From a virus, in IMG/VR virus record IMGVR_UViG_3300002835_000115, positions 1 through 64,000 of that record: DNA of 64,000 nucleotides. The stretch is one strand, 5' to 3'. The notes under the pieces were generated by a model that was not told the DNA's origin, did no database searches, and was given only the letters and a program-made list of their open reading frames with translations. A program made the position numbers and the translations under genes. Shown piece after piece: positions 24,417-32,516 of the stretch; within the stretch, counting starts at the first letter, position 1; each line of letters opens with the position of its first letter.

Positions 24417-25750
24417 AATGTGTCATACCATGCGGCTAATTTAGGAAATGCGGCGCCAAAGTTCTTGTCTCTGCGGCCGTTGTATTGAGAATAGAATTCA
24501 CGGAAGTCATTCAGCAGTTTGGGCTGTTCAAAAGCGTCCGAGTGCGGTGTCTTGACCACATCTAGGTAATCAATCAGACGCTGTGTGTGATTTACTTCAT
24601 GCTCATGCAGCCACGGGTTGGCACGATTCTTGTACAGCCATTCTTCCAGCACAACTCTATAGCCGGTGCGAATATCTTCGGGCAACACCAGGGCTGACTG
24701 AAAGCTGGGAAAGCGTAGAATATTCAAGGTAAAGCTCACTTGATCGCGACCATACAATCGTTTTAGATCCATGAGTTGATTCAGCAACTCGGGCAAGCTG
24801 TTCAGGCACAAGGCATTTATAGTACACATCACATGCAGAGTTTTTACTGCACGACTCTGTAACAGAGTGTGTACATTGGCCAACCACTGAGCATAGTCCA
24901 GACCGTCACGAATGTATTCAGCTTGAGTACCCACCGCTTCCATGGATGTGTAAAGTTCCACATGCGGCAATGATTCAATTGCTGTGACAAACTCCTGTAG
25001 TTTGTGTGAATCAAAGCCTAGGTTTGAATTGATAGCCAACCGGGTTGTGCTGCGACCTTGGTTCTGTTTGAACCAGTCAATCAGCTTCCAGGTATAACCC
25101 GACATTAGCGGTTCACCACCTGTTATTCTCAGCTCCTGGAGTGTTTTATGTAGATCCGTTTCCCACCACTTAAAGAACGCTTCGACATAGGGATTAGTTT
25201 CATTAAAGCTATACAGTTGTGAGCTATCATGCCCATGCGTAAAGTGATTACGACCATCACTAACCAATCCTATGTACGGGCCATTATTTTTAATATCTCG
25301 TACCCAGGTGCTACTGAAAGCAGGGTTACAATAACTACAAGCAAACTGACAAGTGCGGTCAAAGGCGATTTCAAGAGTGCGTAAATTAACGTCTTGATCT
25401 GGTGGAGTTTCATATGCTTCTTTCAGTGTGGTAATAGGATAAATCTTGCTTTTGTATACGCGGTCGCTCACAGCATCTCGACCCATGTCTTCGATCTTCC
25501 AGCAGTATTCGCAACCTGCAGGACGCTCGCCTGCAATCATCCGGCGACGGTCGTCTTTCTTCTGATCAGTATTGTGCAGCAGCCTAGGGTTGATACTGAC
25601 TTTATCTTTGTCGACCAAATGGGCTGGCGGGTGATGACAACTTGTGGTCTGTCCACTTCCTAACCAAATGGTAGCATTGTACCATTTCGCTGCACAAAAA
25701 CTCTCACTCAGTGGGTCTAGCACTGTGCGTTTAAATTCTAAATCATTCAC
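24413..25750 (-). CDS. Radical SAM protein, KW-CxHPP type, 445 aa
   Basis: GTG start at 25750 in a GTGA overlap with the preceding gene. The N-terminal auxiliary region differs from the PW-CC group: C19-A-A-K-W, then SCHHPPAHLV (C38), the LHNTDQKKDDRRRM block and C80-x-x-C83-W. Core cluster C134-x3-C138-x2-C141 (RTCQFACSYC), then ITGGEPLM and INSNLGF. It is closely similar along its length to the 457-aa protein at 26876, indicating duplication of this subtype. Substrate unknown. Confidence 0.88.
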   Translation of the reverse strand: MNDLEFKRTVLDPLSESFCAAKWYNATIWLGSGQTTSCHHPPAHLVDKDKVSINPRLLHNTDQKKDDRRRMIAGERPAGCEYCWKIEDMGRDAVSDRVYKSKIYPITTLKEAYETPPDQDVNLRTLEIAFDRTCQFACSYCNPAFSSTWVRDIKNNGPYIGLVSDGRNHFTHGHDSSQLYSFNETNPYVEAFFKWWETDLHKTLQELRITGGEPLMSGYTWKLIDWFKQNQGRSTTRLAINSNLGFDSHKLQEFVTAIESLPHVELYTSMEAVGTQAEYIRDGLDYAQWLANVHTLLQSRAVKTLHVMCTINALCLNSLPELLNQLMDLKRLYGRDQVSFTLNILRFPSFQSALVLPEDIRTGYRVVLEEWLYKNRANPWLHEHEVNHTQRLIDYLDVVKTPHSDAFEQPKLLNDFREFYSQYNGRRDKNFGAAFPKLAAWYDTL

Positions 25751-26892
25751 TGAAGGGTATGCTCTTGTAAAAAATCAAACAACCGCTGGGGAAAGTCGCG
25801 GCGTAGTTGCTCTCGATACTCACCGAGATGTTGTTGATTGTATTTACATACAGTGTAACACTCATTGAGAAATTTTGCAAGGTCTTGACTGCAAAGATCC
25901 TGTACAATTTCGACAATTCGATTGAGTCTATCTTGGGTGTTGTCAATCAAATCAAACGACTCGTCTATCACATGCCCGAATGTTTGAAATCCCAAGTTGC
26001 GAAGATCACGATAAAATCCAGCATTGCTTGCCACGATCCACGGATGTCCTTGTGCCAGCGGTTTGGCAATCTTTTCAGTTCGAAAACTGTTGCCGTGTTC
26101 GCATATGGTTTCTGTGACCAGACTAAAGTAGGTATCAGCATAGGGTTCGGTTTGTAGATAAATTTCACCCCAGGTGTTGTGAAACATGTCTTGCTTGATA
26201 AATTGCCGTTTGGGTTCGGTTATCTCCACTGAATTGTTTTGGTATCGTGCAACTTCGTATTGGGAATCCAGTTGACGTATAGGTGTCACTGTGGTCATTA
26301 AATCGACACTGCCGGACATGAGCGTTAGCTCTGTGCCTTTGAGCGTGGGCCTTCCATCGAGCATGGACCATATTGCCCGATCCAGCAGGCCCAGTTGATT
26401 CAATCGTTCCCACAGGTATTTTCTGTGTGGCCTTGCTCGCCCATTTAGGAATAAAAAATCATAAGGCTTGGATGTGGTATTGTAAATTTCGGGCATGCGT
26501 TCCATCTGCTGTAGATTTTCGTCATAGCCCAGTATCACATTAAAGAAATGATCATGTGTTAGTGCAGGATACTTAGCGGGCATGACACCGCCACTGAGTA
26601 TCAGCAGTTGCTTGCTCAACACAAGATCTTCTATGCCCAACATGCGTATTTGTTCTATCAGTGTCCAGGATCCTTCAGCAGCACCGTCAAACACCATGCA
26701 GTATTGGTTAGACTCGCACATGGCTCTGATTCTGGGTCTATTTTCTACCAGTTGTTTGCGTCCTATAACATAGGTTGCACCCGTGACTGGCACATGATCA
26801 GCAAACTCCCAGAACTCCTGACTAGCAAAGGGTTTTAGTAAATCGTATACAACACTGAATGTATCTACTACTAGATTAGTTTTGTCTAGCAT
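25747..26892 (-). CDS. Putative glycosyltransferase, TEK-motif family, 381 aa
   Basis: Start set at ATG 26892 (MLDKTNLVVDTFSVVYDLL), a 17-base overlap with the upstream radical SAM gene; a 50-codon longer frame would sit inside that gene. The middle has YDFLFLNGRARPHRKYLWER, a 'N-G-x-x-R-x-H-R' entry typical of exostosin/fucosyltransferase-like GT-B enzymes. Then FSLVTETICEHGN, FRTEKIAKPLAQGHPWIVAS, LRNLGFQTFGH and IDESFDLID complete the family signature. Flanked on both sides by KW-CxHPP radical SAM genes, with which it overlaps. Confidence 0.74.
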   Translation of the reverse strand: MLDKTNLVVDTFSVVYDLLKPFASQEFWEFADHVPVTGATYVIGRKQLVENRPRIRAMCESNQYCMVFDGAAEGSWTLIEQIRMLGIEDLVLSKQLLILSGGVMPAKYPALTHDHFFNVILGYDENLQQMERMPEIYNTTSKPYDFLFLNGRARPHRKYLWERLNQLGLLDRAIWSMLDGRPTLKGTELTLMSGSVDLMTTVTPIRQLDSQYEVARYQNNSVEITEPKRQFIKQDMFHNTWGEIYLQTEPYADTYFSLVTETICEHGNSFRTEKIAKPLAQGHPWIVASNAGFYRDLRNLGFQTFGHVIDESFDLIDNTQDRLNRIVEIVQDLCSQDLAKFLNECYTVCKYNQQHLGEYREQLRRDFPQRLFDFLQEHTLQ

Positions 26893-28249
26893 GGTACTCA
26901 CATTCGGCCCACCAGGCTCGCATTTCAGGAAACACTTGTAAAAAATTTGTTCCGTGACGGCGATCTGCTTCGCTGAAAAAACGATAAAAGTCTGCTTGAC
27001 TACAACTTTGATCCGCAGCTTGCCCTGATCGCATCCAGGCAATGTCTCTGTCTAGCCTGGCCACTTCGTAGTCTTTGAAACCTTTGAATGGATTTGCAGA
27101 TGTTTCCAAGTGTGCAGCCATGTAGTCTTTGACTGTGTCAAGCCGTGCAGCATAAGATTCTCCCAGTGTTTGCAGGCTCTGCCATGCAGGTTCACGCAGC
27201 ACAGGAGTATCAAACCACACACGCTGATATGTTGTACTGTGTTTTTTACGTAGTTCCAGTATGCCTGCCAACAATCGGTCCAGGCTTGACACACTGAGAT
27301 TGTTCATTGTGACAATAAATGTCAGGCTGTTGTAGCTAGGCACTTGAGTAAGAAACTGGTCAACTCGATCCCACAACAGATCAAAGTCCAGACCGTGACG
27401 TATGTACTCTGCTTGAGCTCCCCAGGCATCTAGACTCACATACTGCATGAAGTGTTCTATGCGCCCATCACATAGTTGTTTCACATAGGCTAGATATTTT
27501 TGCCATGACTTTTCATCTACACTAAAGTTTGACGTAACATTCAGGTGTAATTTGGGACTAGGGTTCTCCAGCACATAGTCGAATACTCTATAGGTATTGC
27601 GATCCAACAAGGGCTCGCCGCCGGTCATTCTAAAGTGTTCCAGCTCAGGATACAAGGTGGGCCACCACTCCCAAAATGCTTCTACATAAGGATTGTGATC
27701 ACGGGCTGGAATGGGCTTACGGTCACCAGAAAAATGCTCAGGAGCGTTATGAGGCACCAGAGTAGGATATGCACCGTGCCGATCAGTTTCTTGCTGCCAA
27801 GTGCTTGAGAACTGCGGGCTGCAATAGCTGCATGCAAGGTTGCAAACATTGTTAAAATTAACTTCCACATAACTGGGAATAACATCTTCATCTCCTGTTG
27901 AGCTTTTTATTTTGTCAAAATCTACTGCGGCCCAGGGCTCGCCTGATCTGTAGTGTCTATCACTCAGCTTGTTTTGTGCTTCCATGTTCCAGCAATAGCT
28001 ACACTCCGCAGGTTTGACACCTGCCAGCATGAGTTTGCGCTGTTCTTTCTTGTGCGGAGTGTTATGCAATGCGGAAGGATTACGTCCAATGTCTTCGATG
28101 GGTATTCGGTGCAAGGGCGGATGATAGCATGAGTTATTGAGCCCTGTGGGTAGATGAAAACTGACCTGTTTCCATTTGGCCAAGCACAAGGCAGGACCAA
28201 GCTCGGCATGCATTTTTTCGGCTGAAGATAAAAAATCGCTTTTGCTCAT
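26876..28249 (-). CDS. Radical SAM protein, KW-CxHPP type, 457 aa
   Basis: Auxiliary region C22-L-A-K-W, SCYHPPLHRI (C41), LHNTPHKKEQRKLM and C83-x-x-C86-W; core C136-x3-C140-x2-C143 (NVCNLACSYC), then MTGGEPLLDRNTY. The NP-x-x-LHNT-x-x-KK and C-x-YCW-x-x-E blocks line up with the 445-aa protein. The 'SYCSPQFSSTW' tail after the cluster is shared by the whole group. ATGA overlap with the TEK-family gene upstream, 17-base overlap with the one downstream. Confidence 0.88.
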   Translation of the reverse strand: MSKSDFLSSAEKMHAELGPALCLAKWKQVSFHLPTGLNNSCYHPPLHRIPIEDIGRNPSALHNTPHKKEQRKLMLAGVKPAECSYCWNMEAQNKLSDRHYRSGEPWAAVDFDKIKSSTGDEDVIPSYVEVNFNNVCNLACSYCSPQFSSTWQQETDRHGAYPTLVPHNAPEHFSGDRKPIPARDHNPYVEAFWEWWPTLYPELEHFRMTGGEPLLDRNTYRVFDYVLENPSPKLHLNVTSNFSVDEKSWQKYLAYVKQLCDGRIEHFMQYVSLDAWGAQAEYIRHGLDFDLLWDRVDQFLTQVPSYNSLTFIVTMNNLSVSSLDRLLAGILELRKKHSTTYQRVWFDTPVLREPAWQSLQTLGESYAARLDTVKDYMAAHLETSANPFKGFKDYEVARLDRDIAWMRSGQAADQSCSQADFYRFFSEADRRHGTNFLQVFPEMRAWWAECEYHARQN

Positions 28250-29175
28250 ATTATTTTTGTTATAGTTTTGTTGTAACTTTGAGACATTAGTAAATTGTAA
28301 TTATGGTCCAGGATTGGTTGCATTTCTTTATACATGTCAACTAATTCATTCATTGGCCGGTTTGCTACATCACCAATAACTTGATATAGCCGAATCAACC
28401 GGTCTCTCCCTTCAAATCCATCATAATCTTCGTCCCAAAATCCGTGGAATGTTTGGAATCCCATCTGCCGAAGATACGCCATATGATCTTGTGATGCAAA
28501 TGTTACAAAAGGTTTTTTCAGTAGCATGGGCCGGGTAGTTTTTTCTGAAGGAAAAAATGTTGTTCCTTGAACAAAAGTTTCTCCTACTACATCTATTAAA
28601 ATACTTTGATAAAGCTCTGTAAGTTTGTCACGGAAATCATATTCAAGCGGTGAATATTGATTGTTGCTTGATTGTAGAATTGGAAGATGTTGTAGCAGAG
28701 CACTGGCGTCGGGTACACTAGCTGTATCATACGACAATAGCTTATCAAATTCAAATTTATAATAGTCGTCGGTGTCTGTTGAAAAATGAATTAAACTTTG
28801 TTGGTTGTACTTCTTGAACAAATGTCCTGCTAACCCCAATCTACCAGCAGTAGGGCGACCATAAAAACAAAAGAAAATTTTTGTTTGATCCCATGTTTGC
28901 AGTTGAGTGGGTATTTGTATTGTTTTTTTTAATACATAATTTGTATCTACCAATTTGATTTGATATTTAGGGTGGTATTCTAAAGGATTCCAAGTGTAAA
29001 TGTTCACCTGTTTAAAACTAAAAAGATCTAATAATTGATATACACCAAGATTTGTCAGGCATGTTGCTTCAGGATTTATATCTAACTCAACTGTTTTGTC
29101 TTGGTTCTTGACAAGATAGTCGATCAACTCGAGTTGATTCCAAATTTTGTCATTGTTGCAAATTATAGTGAACAT
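28246..29175 (-). CDS. Putative glycosyltransferase, TEK-motif family, 309 aa
   Basis: ATG 29175, one base after the oxygenase-like gene. Signature: FVQGTTFFPSEKTTRPMLLK with Ser-Glu-Lys in place of Thr-Glu-Lys, KPFVTFASQDHM, LRQMGFQTFHG and WDEDYDGFEGRDR. The first half (CNNDKIWNQLELIDYLVKNQ; KIFFCFYGRPTAGRLGLAGH) includes FYGRP-x-x-x-R, comparable with the 'N-G-R-x-R' entry of its relatives. Its DNA is more A/T-rich than most of the window, like the 174-aa, 256-aa and 218-aa genes. Confidence 0.7.
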   Translation of the reverse strand: MFTIICNNDKIWNQLELIDYLVKNQDKTVELDINPEATCLTNLGVYQLLDLFSFKQVNIYTWNPLEYHPKYQIKLVDTNYVLKKTIQIPTQLQTWDQTKIFFCFYGRPTAGRLGLAGHLFKKYNQQSLIHFSTDTDDYYKFEFDKLLSYDTASVPDASALLQHLPILQSSNNQYSPLEYDFRDKLTELYQSILIDVVGETFVQGTTFFPSEKTTRPMLLKKPFVTFASQDHMAYLRQMGFQTFHGFWDEDYDGFEGRDRLIRLYQVIGDVANRPMNELVDMYKEMQPILDHNYNLLMSQSYNKTITKII

Positions 29176-29176
29176 C

Positions 29177-29701
29177 TTATTGTTTTAAAAATCCTGATAC
29201 TTGTAAGGTATATTTGTTTTGCATGCCTGCATTGGCTGAAAGATGTAAATGAGTAGAATCCCACATAAATCCTTCACCTACTTTCCATTTAGCACTGATG
29301 TCATTGTCATATTGTATAAACTGCCCTAGTTTCCAATCTTCAAGATAGATGTTGGCTCGGACTTTGAGTTCTGTTCGTTCTGGACAACGTTGATTGATTT
29401 GATAAAAAGTGTCTCGATGCAAAGGAACTATACATCCCGGAGGCTGGCATATACTACTAACAGTAATCACTTGCATGTTTAATTTATGCCCAATCTCATC
29501 AAAGTCAATGTCATCATTGGTCCACCATAACTGATGTATCTTTGTGTTTTCATAACAGTATGATCCTGGAAGACCGCCGTATGGCGCATAATCATCTGCT
29601 AACTCTGTGGCCAAATGACTGATGCAACTACCCTCATGTTGCGAATAGTCAGCAGATAAAATCTTTGAAAAATCATAATTTAAATAAATTGGTTTGAGCA
29701 T
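29177..29701 (-). CDS. 2OG-Fe(II) oxygenase-like (Asp/Asn hydroxylase-like) protein, 174 aa
   Basis: A small double-stranded-beta-helix-type sequence: the iron motif H95-R-D97 (CIVPLHRDTFYQ), NIYLEDWKLGQFIQYD, KVGEGFMWDSTHLHLSANAG with a distal His at 151 or 153, and KYTLQVSG. The H-x-D...H layout and the 'W-x-x-G-x-x-x-x-W-D-x-x-x-x-H' turn match aspartyl/asparaginyl beta-hydroxylase-like cupins. The reaction would be 2-oxoglutarate-dependent hydroxylation in the cytoplasm. It lies between two glycosyltransferase-like genes, and could create a hydroxyl to be glycosylated or carbamoylated (inference). Confidence 0.7.
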   Translation of the reverse strand: MLKPIYLNYDFSKILSADYSQHEGSCISHLATELADDYAPYGGLPGSYCYENTKIHQLWWTNDDIDFDEIGHKLNMQVITVSSICQPPGCIVPLHRDTFYQINQRCPERTELKVRANIYLEDWKLGQFIQYDNDISAKWKVGEGFMWDSTHLHLSANAGMQNKYTLQVSGFLKQ

Positions 29702-29702
29702 A

Positions 29703-30629
29703 TTACCATCCTTCTTGTTGTCGTATTACATCAATCTCACGAACCATTACGCCTTGATTGTGCCAGTTTGATCTATAGTGTCGTTTAAAGAATTCACTGG
29801 CTTCTACAGTGAGCATGTGCATGGGCAGATCCAACTGTGTGTGCAATTCGTCAGCAATTCTATTGGCCAGAATCTCAGGCTGTTCTGATTCCACAGTGTT
29901 CCATAGTTCGGCTAGTGCATCAAAGTTCTGCACCTGCAGGTAATCCCAGTTTGTGAGCATGGTCATGTAGGTGCCTTGTCTAGCGCCGGCCATGGCCCAG
30001 TAACCGTATTCTACATCTGCACCTATGTTGTGCCATATTGTGAGATGATCTAGATTTCGTTGATGCACTTGATCCTTGAACTCTGCTAGTGTGGGTCTTG
30101 CTCCACGATTCAGGCACATCTTTACACCTTCACGGAATCCTGCACGCCAGGCATGAAATGCTGATCCATTGGGATAGGTGGTTGAGTAACAGTCGTGCAT
30201 GGGCCAGTATAACGGATCAAAACAAAACTCTACTTGTGTTTCTGTACGACCGTCTGTGTTTTCATGTGTGTTCATGTTTTGCACATATTGCCGCGTCCAT
30301 GAGCTCAGTCCACCATTGCCGTACATGAGTCCATTGATGGCGTTTCTTGCTTTCCAACGAAACACAGCAGATTCATAATCAGCAGTGGGAAATATCAATG
30401 TTTGATTGAAAAATTTAGCATCAGGAATGTTATCTCCGTCAATCAGAACAAAACGCTCAGTAGTACTGGCGTCTGCTGCGGCCTTGTGTGCTGCGTCAGA
30501 CCCTCGAACTCCGTCTACACGACGAGCCCATGGTATCATGTTTCTGATCTTGACCCAGTTTTCTTCTTTCTTGGGTTCATCATAGGTCAAGTATACACAA
30601 TCAAGATCTGCAATGTCAATTTGGTTCAT
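29703..30629 (-). CDS. Glycosyltransferase-like phage protein, 308 aa
   Basis: I prefer ATG 30629 (MNQIDIADLDCVYLTYDEPK) over a GTG 39 bases upstream. It carries CVYLTYDEPKKEENW, RRVDGVRGSDAAHKAAADAS, a D64-G-D66 (LIDGDN) in the position of a GT-A metal-binding D-x-D, then RNAINGLMYGNGGLSSW and HAWRAGFREGVKM. This pattern occurs, from memory, in many T4-like marine phage proteins annotated as hypothetical or glycosyltransferase. The C-terminal unit of the 603-aa protein at 11174 is homologous but has lost the DGD. Its start overlaps the 117-aa gene by 14 bases. Confidence 0.7.
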   Translation of the reverse strand: MNQIDIADLDCVYLTYDEPKKEENWVKIRNMIPWARRVDGVRGSDAAHKAAADASTTERFVLIDGDNIPDAKFFNQTLIFPTADYESAVFRWKARNAINGLMYGNGGLSSWTRQYVQNMNTHENTDGRTETQVEFCFDPLYWPMHDCYSTTYPNGSAFHAWRAGFREGVKMCLNRGARPTLAEFKDQVHQRNLDHLTIWHNIGADVEYGYWAMAGARQGTYMTMLTNWDYLQVQNFDALAELWNTVESEQPEILANRIADELHTQLDLPMHMLTVEASEFFKRHYRSNWHNQGVMVREIDVIRQQEGW

Positions 30630-30969
30630 AAGTTTTCTTGGTCCATTTTTGGTGGGGCTTGTGCTCACTGACGATTACAGCGACATTGTCAGGATGACAA
30701 GGGGATCCAGAGTCAGCAGGCACAAGTTTAGTTATTCTATTAAACCGTTGGGTCACAATCTTTCCGTCAACAACTCTAATGTGCTTGTTGTTTGCATTAT
30801 AGGTAGTCTGATCTATTTCAACATACAGTCCCGGAATATCCTCCATTGAATACGCCACAGGATAACCATCGCTGTTGTAGTATAGTCTGTAGAACACCGG
30901 CTCAGGTGCAGGCATGGCACTGAGTGCTGCCCAGAAATCATCTACACTGAGTGGCTGCTTGTTTGACAT
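30616..30969 (-). CDS. Hypothetical protein, 117 aa
   Basis: ATG 30969 follows GGGGAGC, a strong ribosome site about 12 bases upstream; a longer frame lies inside the preceding gene. Features: SVDDFWAALSAMPAPEPVFY, YRLYYNSDGYPVAYSMEDIP, GLYVEIDQTTY, HIRVVDGKIVTQRF. A compact beta-rich domain is likely. Proteins with YRLYY...YSMED.PG.Y recur in environmental phages from memory, function unassigned. It overlaps the upstream glycosyltransferase-like gene by 32 bases. Confidence 0.72.
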   Translation of the reverse strand: MSNKQPLSVDDFWAALSAMPAPEPVFYRLYYNSDGYPVAYSMEDIPGLYVEIDQTTYNANNKHIRVVDGKIVTQRFNRITKLVPADSGSPCHPDNVAVIVSEHKPHQKWTKKTYEPN

Positions 30970-31720
30970 GATAATGAAAAGCTCCCCATTGTGCGTGTGT
31001 TTGTATCCGCAGTTGCTTGTTGCGGTATTCCCATACCAACTCCTGTGTCCAGTCTTCGGTTCGTGTTCCTGCATGATGCTGTTTCATATGCACCATTTTG
31101 GGATATGTTGCAAATGGCAAAGTGACTGATTCAGCACCTATAATTTGTGCTGCCATAGCATACACCACATCAGTGGATGGAACATCTTCAGGAAACTTCA
31201 ACAGTTTACGATACTCTGCCCAATGAGCAAATATGTTGCGTACCAGTACAAAAAACTCCTGTGCTGTTTGACTAAGACGCCAGTAGGTGATAGCGTTGTA
31301 TACATCGGGCAAGTTGTTGTCATCAAATATTTTTCGATAATGTCTATTGTGGCTGACTTGATCTCTCCAGGTTCTGCAGCCAGTTGATATCACAAGATCT
31401 CTGTGTCTAAACATATCCCACCAGTGGTCAATGTTGCTCACAATCCACATGTCTGCTTCCAGCTTGATGGTTTCACGAAACGGAGTTTGATAAAACGCCT
31501 GCCAGTCATTCTCGTATGGATTAGCAGGATTCGCATTGGTAATATAGCGCACATAATCAAACACAGGATCGGTGCATTCCGAATCTGTGACCAGGCAAAC
31601 TTCAGCAGCAGGATTGTGCATTTTTAATGTTCGGACCAGAGATCTGGCACAGTCAACATAGTCAACTGTGGTGGAATTACAGGCCACAATCAAGTAGCCT
31701 TGTTCAGCTATGGGCTTCAA
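30938..31720 (-). CDS. Glycosyltransferase-like protein (GT8/GT-A type), 260 aa
   Basis: TTG start at 31720, supported by TAGGAGACATCA directly upstream; there is no ATG nearby in frame. Layout: a Rossmann-like N-terminus (YLIVACNSTTVDYVDCARSL; VCLVTDSECTDPVFDYVRYI), then TPFRETIKLEADMWIVSNI with E88-A-D90 in the place of a GT-A D-x-D. ATYPKMVHMKQH near the end supplies a possible metal/UDP-binding His. It shares its plan with the 270-aa neighbour. Both should transfer a sugar from a nucleotide donor. Confidence 0.7.
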   Translation of the reverse strand: MKPIAEQGYLIVACNSTTVDYVDCARSLVRTLKMHNPAAEVCLVTDSECTDPVFDYVRYITNANPANPYENDWQAFYQTPFRETIKLEADMWIVSNIDHWWDMFRHRDLVISTGCRTWRDQVSHNRHYRKIFDDNNLPDVYNAITYWRLSQTAQEFFVLVRNIFAHWAEYRKLLKFPEDVPSTDVVYAMAAQIIGAESVTLPFATYPKMVHMKQHHAGTRTEDWTQELVWEYRNKQLRIQTHAQWGAFHYHVKQAATQCR

Positions 31721-32516
31721 TGATGTCTCCTAGATGTTTTTTGCCCATGGCATGAAAGTCCACGCCATTTAGGGCACAGTACAAATTTCCTCCATCAGAC
31801 GCACGATGCGTAATTTTGAATGTTTCGTCAGTAGTGGCAATTTGTTCCAGGTCATACTCGGGCAGGATACTGGCCAAACTCCAGGGAATACTGTCGACTC
31901 TCCAGGTGCCGCCGCTGATGATTCCTAGAGCAATGCTCAGTGCAAAGTCATTGCGATAGGTACTTTTCTGAATCTTGTACAAGGCTCTGTAATGGTCCCA
32001 GTTGTGTCGCACCATGTGCATACAGTCAAATATGTAGGCAGCAGTGTTGCTCTTGCGAAACATCATCACAGTGGCCCAGCTCATGGGCAGGCGATGTTCG
32101 CCAAATGTGTTTAGTTCATCCAGCAATCGAGATTTTGCAATATCGTAAGCACGATCGTGACACATGAAATCACGATTACTGTCCAGCACCAGACTCAACT
32201 GCGAACTGGCCACCACATAGTCTGCATCCAGTACTAGCGTCTGTTCCCAAGGAGTGAGAGAGTATGCATCTGCTCTACCGGCATTGTGCCAGGTCACGGT
32301 TGAGTTGTAGTCTTCAAAAAATCTTGTGCCACCTGATTCAGGCTCTGCGTAGATAACTTGATCAAACATTTTGTTTAGTGCAGGATCTTGGCTGTTGGTC
32401 ACAACAGCAACTGGTATGCCCAGATGGTGGCGAATACGACCTGCACTCCAGGCAGCCATGCTCACATAGTCGGTGGCTTCGTTGTTGAAGGCAAATATTA
32501 ACGCACCGCAGGTCAT
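31704..32516 (-). CDS. Glycosyltransferase-like protein (GT8/GT-A type), 270 aa
   Basis: ATGA overlap with the 101-aa gene. N-terminal ALIFAFNNEATDYVSMAAWS and VAVVTNSQ, then TPWEQTLVLDADYVVASS with D97-A-D99 as the D-x-D motif. PMSWATVMMFRKSNTAAYIF fits the acceptor side of GT8 folds, and the GVDFHAMGKKH end supplies a possible metal-binding His. It and the 260-aa protein look like an ancient duplication. It is the second gene of the long modification operon, close behind the tail-fibre genes. Confidence 0.72.
   Translation of the reverse strand: MTCGALIFAFNNEATDYVSMAAWSAGRIRHHLGIPVAVVTNSQDPALNKMFDQVIYAEPESGGTRFFEDYNSTVTWHNAGRADAYSLTPWEQTLVLDADYVVASSQLSLVLDSNRDFMCHDRAYDIAKSRLLDELNTFGEHRLPMSWATVMMFRKSNTAAYIFDCMHMVRHNWDHYRALYKIQKSTYRNDFALSIALGIISGGTWRVDSIPWSLASILPEYDLEQIATTDETFKITHRASDGGNLYCALNGVDFHAMGKKHLGDIIEAHS

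Noticed and set aside
26893-27042. A 50-codon upstream extension of the TEK-family gene at 25747
   Set aside because: It lies inside the radical SAM gene and looks like an out-of-frame read; the ATG at 26892 gives the usual short overlap.
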